Below are positions 46,556 through 54,693 of a stretch of DNA of 64,000 bases, in pieces. Source of the DNA: Pseudarthrobacter sulfonivorans (GTDB lineage Bacteria > Actinomycetota > Actinomycetes > Actinomycetales > Micrococcaceae). The notes below the pieces were generated by a model. That model was not told the DNA's origin, ran no database searches, and saw only the letters and a program-made list of their open reading frames with translations. How positions within the stretch are numbered: the stretch's first letter is position 1; each line of letters starts with the position of its first letter. The stretch is taken from the NCBI RefSeq assembly GCF_024391045.1, contig NZ_JANFCZ010000003.1:1-64000 (forward strand), given 5' to 3'. The position numbers and the translations under genes were made by a program.

Positions 46556-46630
46556 TTAGGTGTTGGGGCGCTTCCCGTGGTTAGCGCCGCCACGCTTACG
46601 GTCACGACGTTTACGTGCACGCTTGCTCAT
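46556..46630 (-). CDS. Ribosomal protein bL37 (24 residues)
   Basis: This mini gene encodes MSKRARKRRDRKRGGANHGK followed by RPNT. The 24-residue, highly basic protein with the ANHGKRP ending matches the actinobacterial large-subunit protein bL37 first seen in mycobacterial ribosomes. AAGGAGG stands at a good distance before the ATG. It is followed by the bidirectional terminator. It is too short for common gene finders, so it is often missed. Confidence 0.88.
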   Translation of the reverse strand: MSKRARKRRDRKRGGANHGKRPNT

Positions 46631-46742
46631 AGCTGGCCTCCTTAAATGTTGGTACTCAAAAGAGCTGCCCTCAAGTCTCCCACACCATGGGACACGCCGC
46701 GAAACCCGAAACGCTTCCCCGTCAACATGGGTGACCTGCGTT

Positions 46743-47357
46743 TCAGCCCGGCAGGGAGTTGCGGATGGAAATGCGCGCCTGATCGAGCACCGTCCTGACA
46801 GTTTCCAAGGTGACAGCACTGATTGGTTGCCTGCTGGCCTGAAGGCGAAGCTCCACACGGAGATCGTCCCGGAACGCCTGGAGCAGCATCTCGGCTTCTT
46901 TGAGCTCGCGGATCCCCTCGGATGTGTGGCGGCTGCCAGCCTTCCTGAAGTCGGCGGCCCGGGCCGTGGTCCGCGCGGCCTCGGCAGTGGCGGCCAAGTC
47001 TGCGCGCAGTCCGCGCATGTTGGCCCGGATGTCCGCCCGGAGGTTGTCCGCCAACCTCCGCACTGACGCTGAGATGTCATTTTCGACGCCGGCGAGTTCG
47101 TCTCGGCGCTTGTTCAGTTCCGCAATCCCCGCCGCAGTGATGCGGTAGTTGGTGCGACGGCCTGCTGTTTCGGTGGCAACCAGGCCTTCTTCCTCGAGTT
47201 TCCCCAGGCGCGGGTAGATGGTTCCGGCGCTGGGGGAGTAGGTGCCGCCGAACCGCTCGCTGAGCGCCTTGATCAGTTCATAACCGTGCTTGGGGCCGGA
47301 TTCCAGCAGGGCGAGCAGGTAGAGCCGCAGCGCACCATGGGCGAATACCGGGGGCAT
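46743..47357 (-). CDS. PadR family transcriptional regulator
   Basis: This 204-residue regulator has the PadR winged helix: FAHGALRLYLLALLESGPKH, GYELIKALSERFGGTYSPSA, TIYPRLGKLEEEGLV and GRRTNYRITAAG. The second half is a long helical region that should form the dimer. The ATG overlaps the stop of the DUF4097 gene by one base (TAATG), so the two are coupled and the regulator probably controls its own operon through the palindromes at 48214-48280. The ligand is unknown. Confidence 0.88.
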   Translation of the reverse strand: MPPVFAHGALRLYLLALLESGPKHGYELIKALSERFGGTYSPSAGTIYPRLGKLEEEGLVATETAGRRTNYRITAAGIAELNKRRDELAGVENDISASVRRLADNLRADIRANMRGLRADLAATAEAARTTARAADFRKAGSRHTSEGIRELKEAEMLLQAFRDDLRVELRLQASRQPISAVTLETVRTVLDQARISIRNSLPG

Positions 47358-48199
47358 TAGTGTCCGGCTTCCGGACGGTGCGCGTCGTCGTTCCGTGCGG
47401 GCTGCCCATGGAAAATGGACGTCTTTCCGGACACTGAGTTGGTGCGGACCAGCATCAGTTTGCGGTCTGGACCTGCAATGGTTTCCACCTTGCCGCCGGG
47501 CTGGGAGTACTGGCGATCGTCGATCACCACCATCCCGCTGGCGGATTTCGCCACGATGTCCACGCCGACGTCGTGCGGTAGCCGGATGGTGACATCGCCC
47601 GAAACGGAGTTGGCGCCGAAATCGTTCGTGAAGCTGAGCAGGTCGAAGCTCATGTCCCCGCTGACGGTATTCGCGCGGATGTTCGTGAACCGGCCGGAGG
47701 CCGTTACCTCGCCGGAGACACTCTTGGCGGTAAGGACGCCGTCGTGGTTTCGCGCAATGACCTCGCCGCTGACGGTGTTGACGTGCAGCTGACCGGACGT
47801 CCCGTCCGCCATGACCGAACCCGAGACAGTGTTCAGGCGGGTGTGCCCGCTGGTGCCGGACACCAGGCCGTCGCCGCTCACGGTGCCGGCCTCCACCTCA
47901 AGGCTTGCGGGCACCGCGATGCTGATGACTGCGGAGTTGTTGCTGTTGTGGTTCACCGTGCCCATCAGGTTCTTAAACCATCCCTGGGGGCCGTGCAGCT
48001 GATGGCGGACTTCGAGCCTACCGTCCGTCAGGGATACGGCAACAGGATCGCCCTGGACGTCACTGATCTCCAGCCGGACAACGGTGTCCGCGTGGGTGAC
48101 GATGTCGAACCGGCCGCGGACCATGCCCAGCTTCAGGGACGTGACTTCGTCAACATCGATGACCTGGGGACCCGTGACGGTCCAGTTGTTCTCTGACAT
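47357..48199 (-). CDS. DUF4097 family beta-strand repeat protein
   Basis: This 280-residue protein consists of repeated short beta-strand units (GDGLVSGTSGHTRLNTVSGS, HVNTVSGEVIARNHDGVL, TAKSVSGEVTASGRFTN, GANSVSGDVTIRLP), with the recurrent SVSGxV/TVSGxV motif about every 18-20 residues. This predicts a right-handed beta-helix as in DUF4097 putative adhesins. No signal peptide or membrane helix is visible, so it seems cytoplasmic. The ATG at 48199 is preceded by GGAGG. It forms an operon with the PadR gene. Its function is unknown; related pairs occur in envelope stress systems. Confidence 0.83.
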   Translation of the reverse strand: MSENNWTVTGPQVIDVDEVTSLKLGMVRGRFDIVTHADTVVRLEISDVQGDPVAVSLTDGRLEVRHQLHGPQGWFKNLMGTVNHNSNNSAVISIAVPASLEVEAGTVSGDGLVSGTSGHTRLNTVSGSVMADGTSGQLHVNTVSGEVIARNHDGVLTAKSVSGEVTASGRFTNIRANTVSGDMSFDLLSFTNDFGANSVSGDVTIRLPHDVGVDIVAKSASGMVVIDDRQYSQPGGKVETIAGPDRKLMLVRTNSVSGKTSIFHGQPARNDDAHRPEAGH

Positions 48200-48213
48200 G
48201 TGTCCTCCAAAAC

Positions 48214-48280
48214 CGCGATATATCGTGATTGATGACCCCACGCTACAACCGGGCACGCCGGATGGTCAAGATATATCGCG
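48214..48280 (-). promoter_or_regulatory. Paired palindromic operator of the DUF4097-PadR operon
   Basis: CGCGATATATCG lies at 48214-48225, and its inverted partner GATATATCGCG at 48270-48280, 56 bases apart centre to centre. Both contain the core GATATATC and stand just upstream of the DUF4097 ATG. Two AT-rich palindromes in a GC-rich genome before a PadR operon strongly suggest the binding sites of that regulator. Confidence 0.68.
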
Positions 48281-48371
48281 AATTCGAAGCCGCCGCCGGG
48301 GAGTTGCCGCCGGGGACGCAGAGCGAGAGCGTTCGGGAAAAGACCGCGTTAAGTGAGAGAGCGTTGCCGGG

Positions 48372-48971
48372 CTACTCGGGGGTGTCGATCTTGAGCCACT
48401 GGAACCAGCCCCGGTGCAGGACCAGCCAGGCCATCAGGCCATAACCGGCCTGGCCCGGGGTCCCGCTGTTGGCCGCGAGGTCCTGGCGCCACTGCTCGTG
48501 GTTCAGGAGCGGCGAAAACGTGTCCACATAAAGATGCTTGCGCCTCGTGGTCACGTCCGCGAATGCCGTGTTCAATTCGGCGAGGCGGCGGTTCTGGGCA
48601 GGATCCAGGGTAGGCGGCGGACCCACCACGAAAACTTCGATCCTGTTCTGCGAGGCGGTATCGAGGATGTTGGCGAGGTTCAGGCGGCTGCGGGCCGTGG
48701 AGAGGCCGAATTCGATGTCCCGTCCCGAGAGACCGATCACCAGCCGGTTCTCATGCTGGTCGCCGAACCGCCGGCCGGCTTCTTCCAGCCACCGGGCGGC
48801 CAGTCCTTCCGTTCCCTCCTGGGGACAGGGGAGGGCGTAGCTTTCCATGGCCACGCCGTCCTGCGGAGTCCGGGCCAGTACACGGCCCAGCCAGCCAAGC
48901 GCCCTCGGATCGCCAAGTCCGGCCAGCAGTTCGTCTCCAACAGCTGCGATCCGCAGCTTCCTGTCTTCCAC
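48372..48971 (-). CDS. SGNH/GDSL-like hydrolase with altered nucleophile motif
   Basis: This 199-residue protein has the layout of an SGNH esterase: block I at RIAAVGDELLAGLGDPRALG, a block III-like region at RLVIGLSGRDIEFGLS, and a third strand at IEVFVVGPPP. In block I the catalytic serine of GDS is replaced by Glu (GDE), so classical esterase activity is doubtful. The C-terminal Asp-x-x-His dyad is also not obvious. It may be a degenerate or substrate-binding relative. The GTG start has GAGGGA five bases upstream. Confidence 0.7.
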   Translation of the reverse strand: MEDRKLRIAAVGDELLAGLGDPRALGWLGRVLARTPQDGVAMESYALPCPQEGTEGLAARWLEEAGRRFGDQHENRLVIGLSGRDIEFGLSTARSRLNLANILDTASQNRIEVFVVGPPPTLDPAQNRRLAELNTAFADVTTRRKHLYVDTFSPLLNHEQWRQDLAANSGTPGQAGYGLMAWLVLHRGWFQWLKIDTPE

Positions 48972-49040
48972 AAGTCCCTCTTTACGTCCGTGCCAGCTGT
49001 TGCCAGCCGGCGTGGCTATGGTTCATCCCATTAAACAGAA

Positions 49041-49082
49041 CTGCCCGGCCGGAGTCTGGTATTTCGACGTCCGGCCGGGCAG
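49041..49082. terminator. Terminator downstream of kgd
   Basis: A 13-bp perfect stem (CTGCCCGGCCGGA with TCCGGCCGGGCAG) with a 16-base loop lies ten bases after the kgd stop on the minus strand. It ends the kgd transcript. Confidence 0.78.
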
Positions 49083-49091
49083 CCCGCTGTA

Positions 49092-52000
49092 TTACTTCCG
49101 TGCAAATGCCAGCTTCAGGAGCGTGTCCTGCTCTTTCGCGTGGCGCTTCATCGATCCGGCAGCCGTGGCGGCCGAGGCGGGACGCGACACCAGGCGTACA
49201 CGGCGGTCCAGCATCTCCGGGAGGTGCAGGCCCATGAACGGCCATGGTCCCTGGTTGGCGGGCTCGTCCTGCGCCCACACAACCTCGGCGTTCGGGTACT
49301 TGGCCAGTTCCGCGGCAATCTCCTCGTGCGGCAGCGGGTACAGCTGCTCCACGCGGATGATCGCGGTGGTCTTGTCATCGGTCTTCTGCCGGGTGGACAG
49401 AAGGTCGTAGTACAGGCGGCCGGAGACCAGGAGTACGCGTTCGACGGCGTTCGCGGCCAGCTGCTCATGGTCACCGATGACGGGGCGGAAGCCGCCGGTG
49501 GTGAAGTCCTCCACGGACGAGGCGGCTGCCTTCAGGCGCAGCAGTTGCTTCGGTGTGAAGATGATCAGCGGCTTGCGCGGGCGGCTGTACGCCTGGCGGC
49601 GCAGCAGGTGGAAGTGCGACGCTGCCGTGGTGGGGTTGGCGACGATCATGTTCTGTTCGGCGCACATCTGCAGGAAGCGTTCGATGCGGGCCGAGGAGTG
49701 GTCCGGGCCCTGGCCTTCGTAGCCGTGCGGCAGCATCAGGACGAGCGAGGAGCGCTGGCCCCACTTCTGCTCGGCCGAGGAGATGAACTCATCGATGATG
49801 GTCTGCGCGCCGTTGACGAAGTCACCGAACTGCGCCTCCCACAGCACGAGGGCATCGGGCCGCTCCACCGAGTAGCCGTATTCGAAGCCCATGGCCGCGT
49901 ATTCGGACAGCAGGGAGTCGTAGATCCACAGCTTGGCCTGGTCGTCGGAGAGGTTGCCCAGGGGCAGCCACTCGTTGCCGTTGGCGCGGTCGTGGAACAC
50001 GGCGTGGCGCTGCACGAACGTACCGCGGCGTGAGTCCTGGCCGGCGAGCCGGACCGGTACGCCTTCCATGATCAGTGAGCCAAAGGCGGCGATTTCGCCG
50101 AAGCCCCAGTCAATGCCGCCTTCACGGGACATCTGCTCGCGCTTTTCGAGCAGCTGCTTGAGTTTGGCATGGACCGTGAAGCCCTCGGGGATTTCGATGT
50201 GCGCATGGCCAATCCGCGCCAGGGTCTCGGACGAGATGGCCGTGGATGCCGGCGCGTTGATGCCCGAATCGGCCTGCTGGGCGATGGGACGCTCGATGTC
50301 CGAGACAGCTGCGGAATCCGCCGTGATGATGGGGATCGGGGAGGTCTGGGCCGCGTGAGTTTCGGCGAAGACCCGTTCCAGCCGTTCCTGGTAATCGCGG
50401 AGCAGCTGCTCTGCCTCTTCCTCGGTGATGTCGCCGCGGCCGATCAGGGCCTCGGTGTACAGCTTGCGGACGGAGCGCTTGGCTTCGATCAGGTTGTACA
50501 TCATGGGCTGGGTCATCGAGGGGTCGTCGCCCTCGTTGTGGCCACGGCGGCGGTAGCACACCATGTCGATCACAACGTCCTTGTGGAAGCGCTGGCGGAA
50601 CTCGTAGGCGAGCTGGCCAATGCGGACCACGGCCTCGGGATCGTCACCGTTCACGTGGAATACCGGTGCCTGGATCATCTTGGCGACGTCCGTGGAGTAC
50701 GTGGACGAGCGCGAGGACGACGGGGCGGTGGTGAAGCCCACCTGGTTGTTGACCACCACGTGGATGGTGCCGCCGGTGCGGTAGCCGCGCAGCTGGGACA
50801 GGTTCAGCGTTTCGGCAACCACGCCCTGGCCCGCGAACGCAGCGTCGCCGTGGACCATGATGGGCAGGACCGGGAAGGCCTCGCCCTGGTCCAGGCGGTC
50901 CTGCTTGGCGCGGACAATGCCCTCAAGCACGGAATCAACGGCCTCGAGGTGGGACGGGTTCGCAGCCAGGTAAACCTTGGTCTCGTTGCCGTTCTCGGAC
51001 GTGAAGGTGCCTTCGGTGCCGAGGTGGTACTTGACGTCGCCCGAGCCCTGCACGGAGCGGGGATCCTGGGTGCCTTCGAACTCACGGAACACCTGGGCGT
51101 AGGTCTTGCCGGCGATGTTGGTGAGGACGTTCAGCCGGCCGCGGTGGGCCATGCCGATGGCAACCTCATCCAGGCCGTCGTCAGCGGCCTCGGAAATGAC
51201 GGCGTCCAGCAGCGGAATCAGCGATTCGCCGCCTTCGAGGGAGAAGCGCTTCTGGCCCACGAACTTGGTCTGCAGGAAGGTTTCGAACGCTTCGGCGGCA
51301 TTGAGCCTGGACACGATGCGCAGCTGCTCTTCGCGGCTGGGCTTCGAGTACGGGTGCTCCAGCTGGTCCTGGAACCACTTGCGCTCTGCCGGCTCCTGGA
51401 TGTGCATGTATTCGATGCCCGTGGTGCGGCAGTAGGCGTCCCGGAGCACCCCGAGGATGTCGCGGAATTTGAGCATGGGGGCACCACCGAAGCCGCCGGT
51501 GGGCCACTCGCGGTCCAGGTCCCAGAGGGTCAGCCCGTAGGTGAGGACATCGAGGTCAGGGTGCTTGCGCTGGCGGTACTCCAGGGGATCGGTGTCCGCC
51601 ATCAGGTGGCCGCGCACGCGGAAGGCGTGGATCAGCTGCTGGATCCGGGCAACCTTGTTGATCTCGTCAGCAGGGTCCACCTGCAGGTCAGGGCTCCAGC
51701 GCACGGGCTCGTACGGGATGCGCAGGGATTCAAAGATTTCGTCGTAGAAGTTCTGGGCGCCCAGGAGCAGCTGGTGCACCAGCTTGAGGAACTCGCCGCT
51801 GCCGGCACCCTGGATGACGCGGTGGTCATAGGTGGAGGTCAGCGTGAGGACCTTGCTGATGGCGTTCTGCGCGATGATCTTTTCGCTCGCGCCCTGGAAC
51901 TCGGCCGGGTAGTCCAGCGCGCCGACACCGATGATGGCGGCCTGGCCCTTGGAGAGGCGCGGCACGGAGTGGACGGTGCCGATGCCGCCCGGGTTGGTGA

Positions 52001-52889
52001 GGGATACCGTGGTGCCCGAGTGGTCATCAGCGGTCAATTTGCCCGCGCGGGCACGCTTGATCAGGTCCTCGTAGGTGTGCCAGAACTCGGAGAAGTTGAG
52101 GGTCTCCGCCTTCTTGATGTTGGGCACCATGAGCAGGCGGGTACCGTCCGGCTTGGGCATGTCAATGGCGATGCCGAAGTTGACGTGGGCCGGCTGGACG
52201 GCAACGGGCTTGCCGTCAACTTCGTCGTAGTAGACGTTCATGGACGGGAACTGCGAGAGCGCCCGGATGACGGCGTAGCCAATGAGGTGCGTGAAGGAGA
52301 CCTTGCCGCCGCGCGCGCGGGCCAGGTTGGAGTTGATGACCACGCGGTTGTCGATCAGCAGCTTGGCCGGAATGGCACGAACGCTGGTGGCCGTGGGTAC
52401 CTCGAGGCTGGTGATCATGTTGGTGGCGATCGCCTTGGCCGGCCCGCGGAGGACTGAGACCACGTCCTCTTCGGGGGCGGTGGGTGCCTTGACATTCTTG
52501 GGCAGCTGCGCGGGGATGGGCTGGACAGTGGCGCCGGGCTCGGTCGTCTTCGCGCCATCGCGGGCGACCGTAGCGGGGGCCTTCTTGGTCGGCGCCGGGG
52601 CGGCGGCCGGTGCTGCGGGCTGTGCCGCCGGCGCCGGTGCCGGGGCAGATGCAGCAGGTGCCGCAGCCGGAGCTACGGCAGGCATTTCACGAGTGGCGGG
52701 ATTGGCTGCGGCGGCTGCCGGGCTCCCGTTGGAAGATGATTCGCTGCCCGAGTCGAAGGATTCAAACAAGGGCCACCACTTGGTGTCCACAGTGTTTCTG
52801 TCCTTTTGGTATTGCTCGTACAGTTCGTCAACGAGCCACTCGTTTCCGCCAAATTCCTCTGGTAGACGGTGGCTAGGCTGCTCTGGCAC
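49092..52889 (-). CDS. kgd: Multifunctional 2-oxoglutarate dehydrogenase E1/E2 (Kgd/OdhA type)
   Basis: This 1265-residue enzyme of the citric acid cycle converts 2-oxoglutarate. It begins with the short E1 segment (FGGNEWLVDELYEQYQKDRN, TKWWPLFESF), then an Ala/Pro-rich linker (about residues 50-115), an E2-like acyltransferase domain (about 120-350, with TYDHRVIQGAGSGEF holding the catalytic His), and the thiamine diphosphate E1 domain (VHGDAAFAGQGVVAETLNLS and VVVNNQVGFTTA near residues 680-715). The fusion of E2 and E1 domains without a lipoyl domain is specific to Actinobacteria. The start is a GTG. No gene for the GarA/OdhI regulator is in this window. Confidence 0.95.
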   Translation of the reverse strand: MPEQPSHRLPEEFGGNEWLVDELYEQYQKDRNTVDTKWWPLFESFDSGSESSSNGSPAAAAANPATREMPAVAPAAAPAASAPAPAPAAQPAAPAAAPAPTKKAPATVARDGAKTTEPGATVQPIPAQLPKNVKAPTAPEEDVVSVLRGPAKAIATNMITSLEVPTATSVRAIPAKLLIDNRVVINSNLARARGGKVSFTHLIGYAVIRALSQFPSMNVYYDEVDGKPVAVQPAHVNFGIAIDMPKPDGTRLLMVPNIKKAETLNFSEFWHTYEDLIKRARAGKLTADDHSGTTVSLTNPGGIGTVHSVPRLSKGQAAIIGVGALDYPAEFQGASEKIIAQNAISKVLTLTSTYDHRVIQGAGSGEFLKLVHQLLLGAQNFYDEIFESLRIPYEPVRWSPDLQVDPADEINKVARIQQLIHAFRVRGHLMADTDPLEYRQRKHPDLDVLTYGLTLWDLDREWPTGGFGGAPMLKFRDILGVLRDAYCRTTGIEYMHIQEPAERKWFQDQLEHPYSKPSREEQLRIVSRLNAAEAFETFLQTKFVGQKRFSLEGGESLIPLLDAVISEAADDGLDEVAIGMAHRGRLNVLTNIAGKTYAQVFREFEGTQDPRSVQGSGDVKYHLGTEGTFTSENGNETKVYLAANPSHLEAVDSVLEGIVRAKQDRLDQGEAFPVLPIMVHGDAAFAGQGVVAETLNLSQLRGYRTGGTIHVVVNNQVGFTTAPSSSRSSTYSTDVAKMIQAPVFHVNGDDPEAVVRIGQLAYEFRQRFHKDVVIDMVCYRRRGHNEGDDPSMTQPMMYNLIEAKRSVRKLYTEALIGRGDITEEEAEQLLRDYQERLERVFAETHAAQTSPIPIITADSAAVSDIERPIAQQADSGINAPASTAISSETLARIGHAHIEIPEGFTVHAKLKQLLEKREQMSREGGIDWGFGEIAAFGSLIMEGVPVRLAGQDSRRGTFVQRHAVFHDRANGNEWLPLGNLSDDQAKLWIYDSLLSEYAAMGFEYGYSVERPDALVLWEAQFGDFVNGAQTIIDEFISSAEQKWGQRSSLVLMLPHGYEGQGPDHSSARIERFLQMCAEQNMIVANPTTAASHFHLLRRQAYSRPRKPLIIFTPKQLLRLKAAASSVEDFTTGGFRPVIGDHEQLAANAVERVLLVSGRLYYDLLSTRQKTDDKTTAIIRVEQLYPLPHEEIAAELAKYPNAEVVWAQDEPANQGPWPFMGLHLPEMLDRRVRLVSRPASAATAAGSMKRHAKEQDTLLKLAFARK

Positions 52890-53361
52890 TTGAAATACGC
52901 CTCTTCCATGAGTTTGATGTCCCTCTGGCCGCCAAGTGCTTCAGCACAACAATCGAACCAGTTTCTGCGTCCTGAACCCGGACCTTTGCCAGTCTAATGA
53001 GCATTCCGTGTTAACTGCCAATAACGGTGACTCAAATCATGGAATGACATGGAGATCGCGAATTGTGGCGGACGGGAGCGGTCCACGGGCACACGGAAGG
53101 CGCAATCCGCTCCTGTAGACTGAACTTCTTATGGACAGTAAATCTAGGTGCCGGCCTGGGGGCTGTCAGCGGAGCATGAACCACAACTTCGCGCAGTCCA
53201 CCCGAAGAGCCGGCAAACCCCGAACACGCGCCCATCACTCTCTCCCGGTCCATGCCGGCGGAGCCTTACTGGAAACAGGGTCCGCCTCGGCCGACCATCC
53301 TCCGCCGGGAAGTTTCCCCCGGATCCACGCCACGTCCCCCGGCCTTCGGGCGGGATGCTGA
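52890..53361. other. Long intergenic/leader region before the CNNM operon
   Basis: This 472-base stretch lies between the divergent kgd and the CNNM genes. The promoter of kgd must lie in its left part. A TAGACT -10-like element stands at about 53116, which would leave a 5' leader of roughly 240 bases before the ATG at 53362. The leader has GC-rich inverted segments, for example GGTC near 53278 with GACC near 53292. A 76-codon open frame at 53131-53361 ends directly before the ATG but has no recognised motif. I could not match the leader to a known riboswitch (M-box or yybP-ykoY). Confidence 0.45.
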
Positions 53362-54693
53362 ATGGAGTGGTTACTCCTCGCGGCAGGCCTCCTGCTGATC
53401 GCCGGCACCGGCTTCTTCGTCGCCGTCGAATTTTCCCTGATAGCGCTTGACCAGGCCACGGTGCAGAAAGCCATCGACAACGGTGACGCCGGTGCGGTGC
53501 CGCTGCTCAAATGCCTGAAATCCCTCTCAACCCAGCTATCCAGCTGCCAACTCGGCATCACCCTCACCACCCTCCTGACCGGCTATGTGATGGAACCGTC
53601 AGTGGGGCGGCTCCTCGAAGGACCGCTGGCCGCCGTCGGTGTTCCCCCGCTGGCTGCGGCTTCCGTTTCCCTGGTTATTGCCATGGGACTGGCCACCCTG
53701 CTGTCCATGCTCCTCGGTGAGCTGGTGCCGAAAAACATGGCCATCGCGCTGTCCTTCCAGGTGGGCAAGGCCTTGGCGCGTCCGCAGCTGATTTTTACCG
53801 CCATCTTCAAGCCCGCCATCGTGCTGCTGAACGGGTTTTCCAACAAGGTCCTGAACGTCTTCGGCCTTGAAGCCAAGGAAGAAATTTCCGGCGCCCGGAC
53901 ACCGGCCGAACTGGCCTCCCTCGTGCGGCGTTCTGCCGCCATGGGAACGCTCGATGCCGGGACCGCCAACTTTGTGGCGCGGACCCTGAACTTCTCGGCC
54001 CGGACGGCCGCCGATGTGATGACACCGCGCATCCGGGTGGAAACCATCGACGCCGACCAGCCGGTTGCGGACATCCTGGACGCCGCCCGGCGCACCGGGT
54101 ATTCCCGCTTTCCCGTCATCGGCGACTCCGCAGACGACATTAGGGGCCTGGTCCACGTCAAGAAGGCAGTTGCCGTGCCGTGGGACCGGCGCGCCAACCT
54201 GGAAGCGGGCGCCATCATGACCGACGTCCTCAGGGTGCCGGAGACCATCCACCTCGATGCGCTCCTGGCGGAACTGAGGGAAGGAAACCTGCAACTCGCC
54301 GTCGTGCTTGATGAATACGGCGGAACCGCCGGAATCACCACCCTCGAAGACCTTGTGGAAGAAATCGTGGGCGAGGTGGCCGACGAGCATGACAAGGTGC
54401 GGCCAGGACTGCTTCAAAGCGCCTCCGGGGACTGGTATTTCCCCGGGCTGCTGCGCCCGGACGAACTTTTCGAACAGATTCCAGGACTCGCTGTCCCGGA
54501 TGAGGCCGCTTACGAGACCGTGGGCGGGTATGTCATGAGTAAGCTGGGCCGCATCGCCGTCGTGGGGGACACCGTCCCGGTTGGCGGCGGAACGCTCAGC
54601 GTGACGCGCATGGACGGCAGGCGGATCGAACGGATCTGCTTCCATCCGGTAGCCCCGGAACCCGAGTCCACTGACGACAGGAAGAGCTCATGA
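53362..54693 (+). CDS. CNNM/CorC-type membrane protein with CBS pair (first)
   Basis: This 443-residue protein has an N-terminal DUF21/CNNM membrane domain (EWLLLAAGLLLIAGTGFFVA, VAVEFSLIALDQATV, SCQLGITLTTLLTGYV, LGELVPKNMAIALS), then two CBS domains (about 210-335, with VMTPRIRVETIDADQPVADI and VVLDEYGGTAGITTLEDLVE) and a C-terminal CorC/HlyC domain (VADEHDKVRP, then TVGGYVMSKLGRI). These proteins are linked to magnesium or cobalt efflux; older annotations call them hemolysins. The ATG follows the TGA of a short upstream frame without a gap. The next gene overlaps by four bases and encodes a related protein. Confidence 0.88.
   Translation: MEWLLLAAGLLLIAGTGFFVAVEFSLIALDQATVQKAIDNGDAGAVPLLKCLKSLSTQLSSCQLGITLTTLLTGYVMEPSVGRLLEGPLAAVGVPPLAAASVSLVIAMGLATLLSMLLGELVPKNMAIALSFQVGKALARPQLIFTAIFKPAIVLLNGFSNKVLNVFGLEAKEEISGARTPAELASLVRRSAAMGTLDAGTANFVARTLNFSARTAADVMTPRIRVETIDADQPVADILDAARRTGYSRFPVIGDSADDIRGLVHVKKAVAVPWDRRANLEAGAIMTDVLRVPETIHLDALLAELREGNLQLAVVLDEYGGTAGITTLEDLVEEIVGEVADEHDKVRPGLLQSASGDWYFPGLLRPDELFEQIPGLAVPDEAAYETVGGYVMSKLGRIAVVGDTVPVGGGTLSVTRMDGRRIERICFHPVAPEPESTDDRKSS

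Noticed and set aside
50169-52457. 762-codon open frame opposite kgd
   Set aside because: It is antisense to the E1/E2 domains and lacks motifs. Long antisense frames are expected from GC-rich codon bias.
53131-53361. 76-codon frame directly before the first CNNM gene
   Set aside because: No motif, odd composition and no clear ribosome binding site, so I left it as part of the leader and not as a gene.
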